The notes beneath the pieces are model-generated. The model did not search any database. It was not told the DNA's origin and saw only the letters and a list, made by a program, of their open reading frames with translations. Positions 1 through 7,970 of a stretch of DNA of 64,000 bases are shown here, one piece after another. Each line of letters begins with the position of its first letter. Within the stretch, counting starts at the first letter, position 1. A program made the position numbers and the translations under genes. This stretch comes from Phytomonospora sp040655735 (GTDB lineage Bacteria > Actinomycetota > Actinomycetes > Mycobacteriales > Micromonosporaceae), in assembly GCF_040655735.1 (NCBI RefSeq), contig NZ_JBFAKK010000004.1, forward strand, positions 310,001 to 374,000. The letters run 5' to 3'.

Positions 1-407
1 GCCTGGAACCCGCCGGAGGAGAACATTGCCCTCGCGTACTCCTCAGTCTGTAGCAGGGCAGGAATCAGAACCGGTTCCCATGTGGAGATCTTGTCCGCTT
101 CGGACTCCAACGCGATGTGGTCCAGGTGGCGTTCGGGGATGACGCCCGCGTAGGCCCGCCACCAACCCGACTGGCCCTGCTCTTTGGCGAGGTCCATGAG
201 CCTCTTCCGTTCATTACCGTGAACGTTGTAGTGGTCGAGGAGGGATTTGAGGACCATGCTGCGGGCAGCGATCTGGCCACGCTCCAGACGAGACAGGTTC
301 GACTGGCTCATGCCGATTGCTTTACCGATGGAGTCGAGGCTGGCTTCACCTCGGAGCTGCTTCAACGCGATGCCTAGCCGGCGGCGGCGGACGGTAGCTG
401 TGGCCAT
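1..407 (-). CDS. XRE-family regulator with DUF5753-type C-terminus (partial, cut by window start)
   Basis: Reading leftwards from an ATG at 407, 135 codons stay open to the window edge, so the C-terminus is missing. The N-terminal part is a classic helix-turn-helix: residues about 13-65 include GKAIGMSQSNLSRLERG, the recognition-helix signature of XRE/Cro-type proteins. It is followed by WWRAYAGVIPE and LLQTEEYARAM, which match the start of the DUF5753 domain carried by the many actinobacterial XRE regulators that sit beside small DUF397-type genes. The divergent gene at 537 is small but is not recognisably DUF397. Tandem palindromes in the shared intergenic region suggest autoregulation. The family is clear; the regulated process is unknown. 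Confidence 0.85.
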   Translation of the reverse strand, partial: MATATVRRRRLGIALKQLRGEASLDSIGKAIGMSQSNLSRLERGQIAARSMVLKSLLDHYNVHGNERKRLMDLAKEQGQSGWWRAYAGVIPERHLDHIALESEADKISTWEPVLIPALLQTEEYARAMFSSGGFQ

Positions 408-475
408 GTACGGATTCTCCCATGTCTTGAATGTGCGACACGCCCAAGATCTATGCGCGGTGCACCTTGCATGAC

Positions 476-505
476 GCATATGAGTATGCCACTGTGGACA
501 CAGTG
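476..505. promoter_or_regulatory. Tandem palindromes between divergent XRE gene and small gene
   Basis: Two adjacent perfect palindromes lie in the 129-bp divergent intergenic region: GCATA-TGAG-TATGC (476-489) and CACTGT-GGAC-ACAGTG (490-505). Their position suggests an operator for the XRE protein controlling one or both genes. Binding is inferred from symmetry and location only. Confidence 0.45.
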
Positions 506-536
506 AGCTTCTAGCTACGCAGGTGGGGAGCACGAC

Positions 537-797
537 ATGGACGGACTACAAGCCACAGTCAACGAACTCTCAGGCGTGATCCTCGACCTCATGGCCACGC
601 GCGAAGCCCTCACCCGGCACCTCGCCGGAGACATGCTGATCTCCCTCCCGTTGACGTCGGAGGGTCTCGTTCGGGTCCATTCGCAGCTGACGGAGGTCCG
701 CAACGAGGTTCGCGGCTTCGCAGCCATGGACCTTCTGGCGGGTGTCCGCATTGACTCCCCGGTGCCGTCTGCCCTCGGTGGCGGCGGTCCCGGGTGA
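537..797 (+). CDS. Small hypothetical protein (86 aa)
   Basis: The ATG at 537 has a good ribosome site (GGTGGGGAG, 7 bp upstream). The product begins MDGLQATVNELSGVIL and is largely helical in composition, with a Gly/Pro-rich tail and no membrane segment or known motif. It is divergent from the XRE/DUF5753 gene, the usual setting for small partners of such regulators, but I do not recognise the family. Function unknown. Confidence 0.5.
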   Translation: MDGLQATVNELSGVILDLMATREALTRHLAGDMLISLPLTSEGLVRVHSQLTEVRNEVRGFAAMDLLAGVRIDSPVPSALGGGGPG

Positions 798-865
798 CAA
801 GCTCCGGGACGGTTCTGACCCCCTGACGGTCCGTCCCGGATCAACGCCGGAGTCCGCTCCGGTTG

Positions 866-907
866 GAGGAGCCCCGGTGGGGGTGGCTCCTCTCACGGGG
901 CCACCCG
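866..907 (+). promoter_or_regulatory. Two mutually exclusive hairpins in the leader of the 976 gene
   Basis: GAGGAGCC (866-873) pairs with GGCTCCTC (885-892). The right arm overlaps a second possible stem in which the GGGTGGC segment near 881-887 pairs with GCCACCC near 899-905. The two structures cannot form together. This could be an attenuator-like leader or simply GC-rich chance pairing. Confidence 0.3.
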
Positions 908-975
908 GGGCGTGAGTGCGGACTCCCCGCAACAGCGGGACCCCGGGTGGCCCAACCCAAGGCGAGGAGAGGGAC

Positions 976-1257
976 ATGGAGCGGCACATCGGAAGCTTCC
1001 AGGTTGAGGGTGTTGAGTACACCGTTACTCACACCGGCTACTCCTACCGCGCCCAACGCGCCCTAGGCGACTTCGCGACCTACTCCACCCGGACCCGCTC
1101 CGGGGAACCTCTCCTCATCACCACGTCCCTCACAGGGCGTGGGGCCGACAATCAGCCTGTCGCGTACTCCGACCCCGCTGAGTGGGCTGCGAGCCGGGAG
1201 CATCGCCGGCAAGTCGGGGCCGCCCTCGTGGAGATCGCCGAGAAAGACCGTCACTGA
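976..1257 (+). CDS. Small hypothetical protein (93 aa)
   Basis: I chose the ATG at 976 rather than an upstream in-frame start because GGCGAGGAGAGGG lies directly before it. The 93-residue product (start MERHIGSFQVEGVEYTVT) looks soluble and beta-rich at the N-terminus with a helical C-terminal third ending in AEKDRH. No family is recognised. It sits in the same orientation as the 537 gene and could be co-transcribed through the hairpin leader at 866-907. Confidence 0.5.
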   Translation: MERHIGSFQVEGVEYTVTHTGYSYRAQRALGDFATYSTRTRSGEPLLITTSLTGRGADNQPVAYSDPAEWAASREHRRQVGAALVEIAEKDRH

Positions 1258-1409
1258 GCAGGGATGAGCACGTTCGCTATCTGAGAACGTATCGATTCAG
1301 TTAAATGCCTCTTGCCCGCAACCGTTCAGCCAACTGCATCGTTGGTCAAGGTAGAACGGGCGTACGAGCTACTGGGAGCGCTCCAGACCCCGGTACCCCG
1401 GTAATAGAC

Positions 1410-1463
1410 GGACCCCCGTCGGGAAGACCTAGTAGCCCTGGGTGCCCGGCGGGGGTCCCCTTT
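1410..1463 (+). terminator. Long hairpin terminator just before the chitinase ORF
   Basis: GGACCCCCGTCGGG (about 1410-1423) pairs, with one mismatch, with CCCGGCGGGGGTCC (about 1444-1458), and a short T run (TTTA) follows. It would stop transcription from the left only 12 bp before the first possible chitinase start. Between the gene ending at 1257 and this hairpin I see no convincing gene. Confidence 0.6.
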
Positions 1464-1474
1464 AGTGTGGACCC

Positions 1475-2563
1475 ATGCTGTCACCAGCCCAGGAAGCATC
1501 CCTGTGCCAGCAGGACAATCACCGCAGCTACCGTTTCGACACCGGTCTCCCGAAGCACGCCTTGATCGGCTACCTGCACTCCAGCTTCGCCAACGGCTCG
1601 GGCTACATCAAGATGGCCGACGTCCCCGACTCCTGGGACATCATCAACCTCGCCTTCGGTGAGCCGACCTCGGTGACCTCCGGCGACATCCGCTTCAAGC
1701 TGTGCCCGGTCGCCGAGTGCCCCAACGTGGAGAGCGAGGCCGACTTCATCGCCGCGATCCGCGCCAAGCAGGCCAAGGGCAAGAAGGTGCTGATCTCCAT
1801 CGGCGGCCAGAACGGGCAGGTCCAGCTGACCTCGACGGGCGCGCGGGACGCGTTCGTGAGCTCGGTGTCGGCGATCATCGACAAGTACGGCCTCGACGGC
1901 CTCGACATCGACTTCGAGGGCCACTCGCTGTACTTCAACTCCGGTGACACCGACTTTCGCAACCCGACCACACCGGTGATCGTCAACCTCATCTCGGCGC
2001 TGAAGACGCTCAAGGCCCGCTATGGCGCGAAGTTCGTGCTGACGATGGCGCCGGAGACCTTCTTCGTGCAGGTCGGCCACCAGTTCTACGGCGGCGCCGG
2101 CGGCGGCGACAACCGCACCGGCTCCTACCTGCCGGTGATCCACGCGCTGCGCGACGCGCTGACCGTCCTGCACGTCCAGGACTACAACTCCGGGCCGGTC
2201 ATGGGCCTCGACGGCCAGTACCACAACATCGGCAACGCCGACTTCCACATAGCCATGACCGACATGGTCAAGGCCGGGTTCACCGTCGCCAACACGGGTC
2301 TGACCTTCCCGGGCCTGCGCGGCGACCAGATCGCCTTCGGCCTCCCCGCGGCGGTCAGCGCCGGCAACGGATACACCTCGCCGACGGCGGTGCACCAGGC
2401 CGTCGACTGCCTCGCGAAGGGCACCAACTGCGGCGGCTACACCCTGCGCGGCGGGGCCTCACCGGCCTTCCGCGGGCTGATGACCTGGTCGATCAACTGG
2501 GACCGGTACTACAGCTGGGAGTTCGCCAACAGCCACGAGCCTTACCTCAACGCCCTCCCATAG
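1475..2563 (+). CDS. GH18 chitinase, apparently missing its N-terminal export region
   Basis: The 362-residue product is a near-complete glycoside hydrolase family 18 catalytic barrel: ALIGYLHSSFANG (residues 29-41), the SIGGQNG strand (108-114), the catalytic DGLDIDFE motif (141-148, Glu148 the acid/base) and a C-terminal MTWSINWD. Such enzymes hydrolyse chitin outside the cell and normally carry a signal peptide, often with a chitin-binding module. Here the barrel starts about 28 residues in, after a short sequence with no signal peptide. The only upstream ATG lacks a ribosome site and lies 12 bp after a terminator. I read it as a 5'-truncated gene, probably not expressed or exported as it stands. 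Catalytic residues are intact. Confidence 0.85.
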   Translation: MLSPAQEASLCQQDNHRSYRFDTGLPKHALIGYLHSSFANGSGYIKMADVPDSWDIINLAFGEPTSVTSGDIRFKLCPVAECPNVESEADFIAAIRAKQAKGKKVLISIGGQNGQVQLTSTGARDAFVSSVSAIIDKYGLDGLDIDFEGHSLYFNSGDTDFRNPTTPVIVNLISALKTLKARYGAKFVLTMAPETFFVQVGHQFYGGAGGGDNRTGSYLPVIHALRDALTVLHVQDYNSGPVMGLDGQYHNIGNADFHIAMTDMVKAGFTVANTGLTFPGLRGDQIAFGLPAAVSAGNGYTSPTAVHQAVDCLAKGTNCGGYTLRGGASPAFRGLMTWSINWDRYYSWEFANSHEPYLNALP

Positions 2564-2572
2564 GGGGCGGTC

Positions 2573-2641
2573 GTGAGGCCCGTTTCTGGCGGGACGGGCC
2601 TCACGCGTCCCCACCGCCGGCAGGGGCGGTGGGGACTTTTG
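2573..2641 (+). terminator. Tandem hairpin terminator after chitinase
   Basis: Two perfect stems follow the chitinase stop: GTGAGGCCCGT (2573-2583) with ACGGGCCTCAC (2594-2604), then GTCCCCACCGCC (2607-2618) with GGCGGTGGGGAC (2625-2636) followed by TTTT. This is a strong rho-independent terminator. Confidence 0.85.
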
Positions 2642-2729
2642 CGACGGCTCCCCACCTGGGCTGGTCGGACCACGCAGCCGGGCGCTTAAAGGCCGTGCGG
2701 GGGCCGGCGACGGCTGCCAGGATCGCCGC

Positions 2730-3185
2730 ATGACGACTCTTCCCGAGATCCGCCGCGCCGCCGGCGCCGACGCCGCCGCGGTGGCCGATGTCTGGCTGCG
2801 CTCCTACACCGCAGCCCTGCCGACGGTCCGGCGTGGCAAATCCGACGAGGAGGTCCGCGCCTATATCGCCCGCGTCGTCGTCCCCCTTCGCGAGACGTGG
2901 ATCGCCGACTCCGAGGGCGAGGTCGTCGGCATGATGGTCCTCGGCGACGGTCCGCTGCTCAGCCAGCTCTACCTCGACCCGGCCTGGCGCGGGAAGGGGC
3001 TCGGCGACCGGTTCGTCGCCCTGGCCAAGCAACGCCGCCCGGCCGGCCTCGAACTGTGGACCTTCCAGGTCAACACCCCCGCGCACCGCTTCTACCTGCG
3101 GCACGGCTTCACCGAGGCCGAGCGCACCGACGGCTCCGCCAACGAGGAGCGCGAGCCGGACATCCGCTACACCTGGACGCCTTGA
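2730..3185 (+). CDS. GNAT-family N-acetyltransferase
   Basis: The 151-residue protein has the GNAT fold order: an N-terminal beta strand with RRAAGADAAAVADVW, the beta4 region with GEVVGMMVL (residues 63-71), the acetyl-CoA pyrophosphate-binding loop RGKGLG (87-92, motif A), and the motif B end NTPAHRFYLRHGF. It should transfer an acetyl group from acetyl-CoA to an amine, but the substrate cannot be read from sequence. It stands alone between two terminator regions, so it is probably monocistronic. Confidence 0.88.
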   Translation: MTTLPEIRRAAGADAAAVADVWLRSYTAALPTVRRGKSDEEVRAYIARVVVPLRETWIADSEGEVVGMMVLGDGPLLSQLYLDPAWRGKGLGDRFVALAKQRRPAGLELWTFQVNTPAHRFYLRHGFTEAERTDGSANEEREPDIRYTWTP

Positions 3186-3226
3186 CGCGGCCTTGAGGCC
3201 ACCGTGAGACGCCTCCGGAGACTTAC

Positions 3227-3340
3227 CCGTGAAGCTTCCCACCGTGTCTGCGCGGACCGGGGGAAGGTTTCACGGAGACCGTCATCGGGTGGCCCCGACA
3301 ACCCGGTGATTCGTGGGGGACGCCGGGCAGCGTCCCCCAC
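3227..3340 (+). terminator. Two hairpins downstream of the GNAT gene
   Basis: An imperfect stem (3227-3240 with 3261-3275) is followed by a perfect 11-bp stem, GTGGGGGACGC (3313-3323) with GCGTCCCCCAC (3330-3340). Neither has a T tract, as is common in high-GC actinobacteria. The rest of 3186-3472 shows no gene. Confidence 0.55.
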
Positions 3341-3472
3341 CACCTCCATCCCGCAGCCGCGTCACCCCTTATCGACGTCTTCCCTCCATCACCGCCGGTC
3401 CGCGGGGGCCCGGCGGCGAGATCGCGCGCCGTAACCTGGACTACGGCCGTGCCGACCGGGGGAGGACCGCTC

Positions 3473-6409
3473 ATGGACGCGACCGCTTTACCCGACCGCC
3501 GGTGCGTCGTCGTGGTGGCCGCCGCCGGGTACGGGAAGACCACCGCGGTCGCCGGACGTGCCGGTGACGACGCCGTCTGGCATCACGCCGCCCTGACTCC
3601 GGCCCTCCTGGAACTGGCTGCCCTCGACCGGCCCGGCCCGCGCCTGGTCGTCTTCGACGACGTCTCCCTCGACGACACCGAGGCCCTCCGCGCCTTCCTG
3701 GAGGCCGCCGGACGCCTCCCGCCCGGGCGCACCGCCGTCGTCGTCTCCCGCTTGCCGCCGGCGTTGTCGCTGGCCCGCTGGCGGGGTCGCGGGCTCCTCG
3801 CCGAACTCGGGCCCGCCGAGCTGGCGCTGTCGGCGGACGAAGTGGCCGAGCACCTGTCGCAGCGCTCCGTCTCCGCCGACGCGGCCGCCCTGCACGCCTT
3901 CACCGGCGGATGGCCGGCCCTGGTCCAGCTGGCCGCCGACGTTCTCGCCGAGCCCGGGCCGGGCGAGCACACCCAACGGCTGCTCGCCGCCGAGAGCCCG
4001 GTCGTGGAGTACCTGCTCGGCGAGGTCGTGCCCGGCCTACCCGAACCCGCCCGCCGGCTTCTGCGCGACGCCGCCCACCTCGACGGTCTGTCCATCGGTC
4101 TCGCCGAGGAACTCGGCCACCGGGGACCGGCCGCGACCATGGCCATGCTGACCCGCACAGGCCTGGCCACCCGGGACACCGACCGCGACTGCCGCCCCCT
4201 CCCTGTGCTGGCCGCGACTCTCAAACGCCACCGGCCCATGCGCGCCGACCGGCTGCGTCGACTGTGGACGGTCGCGGCCCGCCGCCACCGCGAACGGGGC
4301 GAGCACCTCGCCGCCGCCGTGGCCGCCGACCGCGCCGGGGAGCGCGAGACCTGCGCCGCCGTCCTCGCCGAACACGGACCCCGGCTGATCGCCGGCGGCG
4401 ACGTCCGCGCCTACATCGCGCTCGTCGAGGAGGGCGGCATCGAGGACCCCGGCGTCCTGCTGTCCTACGGCGAGGCGCTGTCCGTGGTCGGCCGCCACGC
4501 CGAAGGCGTCGTCGTCCTTCGCCGCCTCGCCGCCGACCGCGCGTCCCTCCCGCCCGCGCTCGCCTGGCGACTGGGCGCCGCGTACTACCACCAGGGCGAG
4601 TTCCGGGCCGCCTTCGCCGTTCTCGACGCCCGGGAGGCCGGCGGGCACCCCAACGACGAGGCGCACTGCCTCGCCTGGTCGGCGACCGTCCACTGGAAAC
4701 TCGGCGACACCGAGACCTGCGGCGAACTGGCCGCGCGCGCTCTGGCCCTGGCCGCTCCGGGCGGATCGAGCCGCGCGATCGTCACCGCCTACATCGCGCT
4801 CGCCCTGCACGCCGTCCTCACCGGCGACCGGCCCGGAAACCTCGCCGCCTACGCGGCCGGGCTCCAGCACGCCGCCGCGATCGGCGACCTCGTCCAGGCG
4901 GGCCGCATCCGCGCCAACCGCTCGGGCATGTACCTGGAGGAGGCGCGCCTCGACGACGCCCTCGCCGAGGCGCAGCTGGCCGTCGAGCTGTGCACGCGGG
5001 CAGCGCACGAGACGCTGCTTCCGGTCGCCCTGTGCAACAGGGCCGAGACCTTCGCCAGGCTCGGGCGGCTCGACGAGGCGCTCGACAGCTACCAGCAGTC
5101 CCTGGGCTTCTACCAGCGGATGGGTTCGCGCAAGGCCTCCTACCCGCTTCACGGGATCGGGATGGTCCTGCGCCGGCAGCGTCGCGACAACCAGGCGCGC
5201 GCGGCCTACGAGGAGGCCATCCGCATCTCCGAGGTCGAGGGCGACGTCCAGGGCCTCGTGCCGGCCCTCGCGGGGCTGGCCAGGGTCCTGGTCCGCACCG
5301 ATCCCGACGCCGCGCAGGCCGCCGCCCAGCGGGCCGTGTCGGCCGCCGGCGGGCGCATCGGGATCGAGGCGGCCATCGCGCTCGGGCACGTCACCTTGAC
5401 CGTCGGGGACCACGATGGCGCCTGGAAGGCCGCCCAGGAGGCCGCCGCGACCGCCCGCCGTCACCGCGACTGGGTCGGCCTCGCCGAGGCGCTCGAACTG
5501 GAGGCGGCCTCCGTCGGCGACGCGCCCGCCGCGCGAAACGCCCTGCGCGAGGCCGCCGCGATCTGGCGCCAGGCCGGCGCGCTCGCGCCCGCCGAGTCGA
5601 TCGACGCCTGGCTCGGCGCGCTGCCGGGCGCGACCGCCGACGAACGCGCCGCCGCCGGACTCGCCCGCATTCACCTCGCCGCGACCGGGCACCCCGGCCA
5701 CGAATGGGCCGGTCGCGCCGACGCCCCGGCCGTGGTCGTCCAGACCCTCGGCGGCTTCGAGGTCGTGGTGTCCGGCGAGGTCGTCCCGGCCGCCGCCTGG
5801 CAGTCGCGCAAGGCCCGGGACCTGCTGCGCATCCTCATAGCCCGCAGGGGCAGGCCCGTCCCGCGCGAGGAACTGGCCGAACTCCTCTGGCCCGGCGAGG
5901 ACGCCGGGAAGGTCGCCCACCGCCTGTCGGTGGCCCTGTCCATCCTGCGCCGGGTCCTCGACCCCGGACGCGGCCGCGACGGCGCCGGCGAGGTGATCCG
6001 CACCGACGCCTCCCGCGTCGCGCTCGACCGCGCCAGGGCCGACATCGACGTGTTCACCTTCCTCGACGGCGCCGGGTACGCCCTGCGCCAGGCCGCGCCC
6101 ACCGCCCTGTCCACCGTGGAGCGCGCCTACCTCGGCGACTTCCTGGAGGACGAGCCCTACGAGGACTGGTCGGTGTCGTTGCGCGAAGAGGCGCGCACGG
6201 TCTACATCCAGGTACTGCGCTCGCTCTCAGAGCTTGCCGAGAGCGACGCCGAGGCCGTCCGCTATCTGCACCGGCTGCTGGACAAGGACCCCTACGACAT
6301 GCGCGCCCACCGCGACCTGGTGGACCGCCTCACGCGCACCGGCGCGCTGGGCGAGGCCCGCCGCGCGCGAGAACGGCACGAGGCGGCGCTGCGGGCGCTG
6401 GGACGTTAG
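3473..6409 (+). CDS. P-loop/TPR transcriptional regulator with C-terminal winged helix and BTAD (SARP-like)
   Basis: I start at the ATG at 3473, preceded by GGGGGAGGA, rather than the GTG 24 bp upstream. The 978-residue protein has a Walker A loop AAAGYGKTT at residues 16-24, a Walker B-like LVVFDD near 57-62, a long TPR-like helical repeat region (about 290-740), then a winged-helix DNA-binding domain from about 752 (LGGFEVVVSG, SRKARDLLRILI, LLWPGED) and a bacterial transcriptional activation domain to the end. SARPs such as AfsR carry the DNA-binding/BTAD module at the N-terminus. Here it is C-terminal, as in MalT-like regulators built on a signal-transduction ATPase. It probably senses an unknown ligand through the TPRs. 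The gene converges with the 6406 gene. Confidence 0.85.
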   Translation: MDATALPDRRCVVVVAAAGYGKTTAVAGRAGDDAVWHHAALTPALLELAALDRPGPRLVVFDDVSLDDTEALRAFLEAAGRLPPGRTAVVVSRLPPALSLARWRGRGLLAELGPAELALSADEVAEHLSQRSVSADAAALHAFTGGWPALVQLAADVLAEPGPGEHTQRLLAAESPVVEYLLGEVVPGLPEPARRLLRDAAHLDGLSIGLAEELGHRGPAATMAMLTRTGLATRDTDRDCRPLPVLAATLKRHRPMRADRLRRLWTVAARRHRERGEHLAAAVAADRAGERETCAAVLAEHGPRLIAGGDVRAYIALVEEGGIEDPGVLLSYGEALSVVGRHAEGVVVLRRLAADRASLPPALAWRLGAAYYHQGEFRAAFAVLDAREAGGHPNDEAHCLAWSATVHWKLGDTETCGELAARALALAAPGGSSRAIVTAYIALALHAVLTGDRPGNLAAYAAGLQHAAAIGDLVQAGRIRANRSGMYLEEARLDDALAEAQLAVELCTRAAHETLLPVALCNRAETFARLGRLDEALDSYQQSLGFYQRMGSRKASYPLHGIGMVLRRQRRDNQARAAYEEAIRISEVEGDVQGLVPALAGLARVLVRTDPDAAQAAAQRAVSAAGGRIGIEAAIALGHVTLTVGDHDGAWKAAQEAAATARRHRDWVGLAEALELEAASVGDAPAARNALREAAAIWRQAGALAPAESIDAWLGALPGATADERAAAGLARIHLAATGHPGHEWAGRADAPAVVVQTLGGFEVVVSGEVVPAAAWQSRKARDLLRILIARRGRPVPREELAELLWPGEDAGKVAHRLSVALSILRRVLDPGRGRDGAGEVIRTDASRVALDRARADIDVFTFLDGAGYALRQAAPTALSTVERAYLGDFLEDEPYEDWSVSLREEARTVYIQVLRSLSELAESDAEAVRYLHRLLDKDPYDMRAHRDLVDRLTRTGALGEARRARERHEAALRALGR

Positions 6410-7398
6410 GGCTCCTGCGGCGCGCCGCTGCGCTCGGCGAGGAGCTTGAACCCGTGCCGGTCGACACCGGTCGCCGTCGCCGAGAGGACGACGACTCCGG
6501 TGCCGGTCGCGCGGTCCAGTCCGAGCCAGGACCGGAAGCCGCCGGTGCCGCCGTTGTGCCACGTGACGGGCCGGCCCTTGAGCCGGTAGGTGATCCACGC
6601 GGCGCCGATCCGCGCGCCCGGACGGAAGTCGGCGACCGGGTCGAGCGCGGCGGTACCGGGGGCGCTGCCGTCGAGGAGGGCCGCCGTGAAGCGCGCCATG
6701 GCGCCGATGGACGCCCGGATCCCGCCCGCCGGGCCCAGCGCCTCCCCGGTCCAGGGGGCCCGCGCCCGCCCACGGTGGCTGCGGCCGTCGACGGCTCCGG
6801 GCCGAAGCTCACCGACGGTCGCCGGCACGTAGAAGGGGTCGAGGCCCAGCGGGCCGGCGACACGTCGCTCGACGAGCTCGGCGTAGGTCGTCGAGGCCGC
6901 CGAGGCAAGGGCATGGCCGAGGAGTTCGAAGCCGAAGTTGGAGTACTGCGGCCGCGCCTTGCCCACCGCGACGCCCCGCGCCTGTTCGAGCAGCAGATCG
7001 AGGCTCTCGCCGTACGGATTGGTCCCGTGCCGCCACAGGGCGAAAGCACGCCGCCAAGGCTGCGCGGACTTCGGCAGCCGGGGGAGCCCTGAGCGGTGCG
7101 TGCTCAGCGAGGCCAGCGACACACCCGCCGCGGGGCACTCGCCGAGAGGCAGCAGCTCGCCGAGCGTCGTGTCGGAGGCGACCTCACCGCGCCGCAGAGC
7201 GTCGGCGTACAGCAGGCCCGTGACGCCCTTCGAGATCGAGCCGATCTCGAAGTCGGCGTCGAGACCGGCACCCACAACGGCCACGGCCGTGCCCTCCGCG
7301 GAGACGACCGCCGCCGCCGCGACCGGGTGACGCGGGCCGAGCCGCCGCGACAGCAGCACGGCCAGTTCTTCGTCGCCGCCACGCGGCCCGGAATCCAT
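6406..7398 (-). CDS. Serine hydrolase, class C beta-lactamase/DD-peptidase fold
   Basis: From the ATG at 7398 the product is 330 residues. The three active-site motifs of the penicillin-binding-protein fold are present: SISK (Ser54-Lys57), YSN (Tyr152-Asn154) and HNGG in the C-terminal third. No signal peptide or membrane anchor is visible, so a cytoplasmic esterase or peptidase role is more likely than beta-lactam resistance. Its stop codon overlaps the stop of the convergent BTAD regulator gene (TTA of one within TAG of the other). Confidence 0.85.
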   Translation of the reverse strand: MDSGPRGGDEELAVLLSRRLGPRHPVAAAAVVSAEGTAVAVVGAGLDADFEIGSISKGVTGLLYADALRRGEVASDTTLGELLPLGECPAAGVSLASLSTHRSGLPRLPKSAQPWRRAFALWRHGTNPYGESLDLLLEQARGVAVGKARPQYSNFGFELLGHALASAASTTYAELVERRVAGPLGLDPFYVPATVGELRPGAVDGRSHRGRARAPWTGEALGPAGGIRASIGAMARFTAALLDGSAPGTAALDPVADFRPGARIGAAWITYRLKGRPVTWHNGGTGGFRSWLGLDRATGTGVVVLSATATGVDRHGFKLLAERSGAPQEP

Positions 7399-7540
7399 GA
7401 CGTCGACTGTAGAGCGACCCCCGGCCGCAATGCGATAACGAAAGCCATCGGAAGTTGTCGATCTCGGCGGCGCGGACTTCAATGATCTTCGGCCTTCCAC
7501 CCCGAGGCCGCTTCCACCCCGCCCGAGGAGTCGGCACCGC

Positions 7541-7960
7541 ATGCGCAGGACCTTCCACACCGCTCACGTCTACATGATCATCGGCCTCGTCTCCGGTCTC
7601 TTCTACCGCGAGTTCACCAAACTCAACGACTTCACCGGCGAGTCCCAGCTCTCCGTCGTGCACACCCACCTGCTGGCCCTCGGCATGCTCGTCTTCCTCA
7701 TCGTGCTCGCCCTCGACAAAGTCTTCGGACTGTCCGGCGAGAAGGGCTTCGACGCGTTCTACTGGCTCTACAACGCCGGCATGACCGTCACCGTCGGCAG
7801 CATGGTCTTCCGGGGCGTCCAGACCGTCCTCGGCAACGACATTCCCGAGATCTTCGCCTACCTCTCCGGCGCCGGGCACATCGTCCTGACCGTGGGCCTG
7901 GTGTTCTTTTTCACGGTCCTGGGCAAGCGTGTGAAGGCGGCCAGCGTCGAGGCGAAGTAG
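7541..7960 (+). CDS. DUF2871 small integral membrane protein
   Basis: The 139-residue product begins MRRTFHTAHVYMIIGLVSGLFYREFTK and has four hydrophobic segments. HTHLLALGMLVFLIVLALD in the second segment is a hallmark of the DUF2871 family. His residues in the first two helices are conserved in that family and could bind a cofactor, but no function is established. GAGGAG lies upstream. The DUF2236 gene follows after 10 bp, so the two are probably one operon. Confidence 0.82.
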   Translation: MRRTFHTAHVYMIIGLVSGLFYREFTKLNDFTGESQLSVVHTHLLALGMLVFLIVLALDKVFGLSGEKGFDAFYWLYNAGMTVTVGSMVFRGVQTVLGNDIPEIFAYLSGAGHIVLTVGLVFFFTVLGKRVKAASVEAK

Positions 7961-7970
7961 CCTTAGCACC

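Noticed and set aside
1..1470. Integrative conjugative element end
   Set aside because: The gene types fit, but there is no integrase, tRNA or att repeat in view, so I do not call an element.
1305..1565. 86-codon ORF upstream of the chitinase
   Set aside because: It runs through the terminator hairpin and into the chitinase in another frame; the composition is shadow-like. A different frame ending near 1403 (with EYxLLGALQTP-like residues) has only a TTG start and no support either.
3910..7092. 1060-codon plus-strand open frame
   Set aside because: It overlaps the BTAD gene in another frame. The product is Arg/Pro-dominated, typical of a frame shadow.
6406..7398. Annotation as a beta-lactamase resistance gene
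   Set aside because: The fold motifs are shared by many esterases and peptidases, and there is no export signal, so resistance is not supported.
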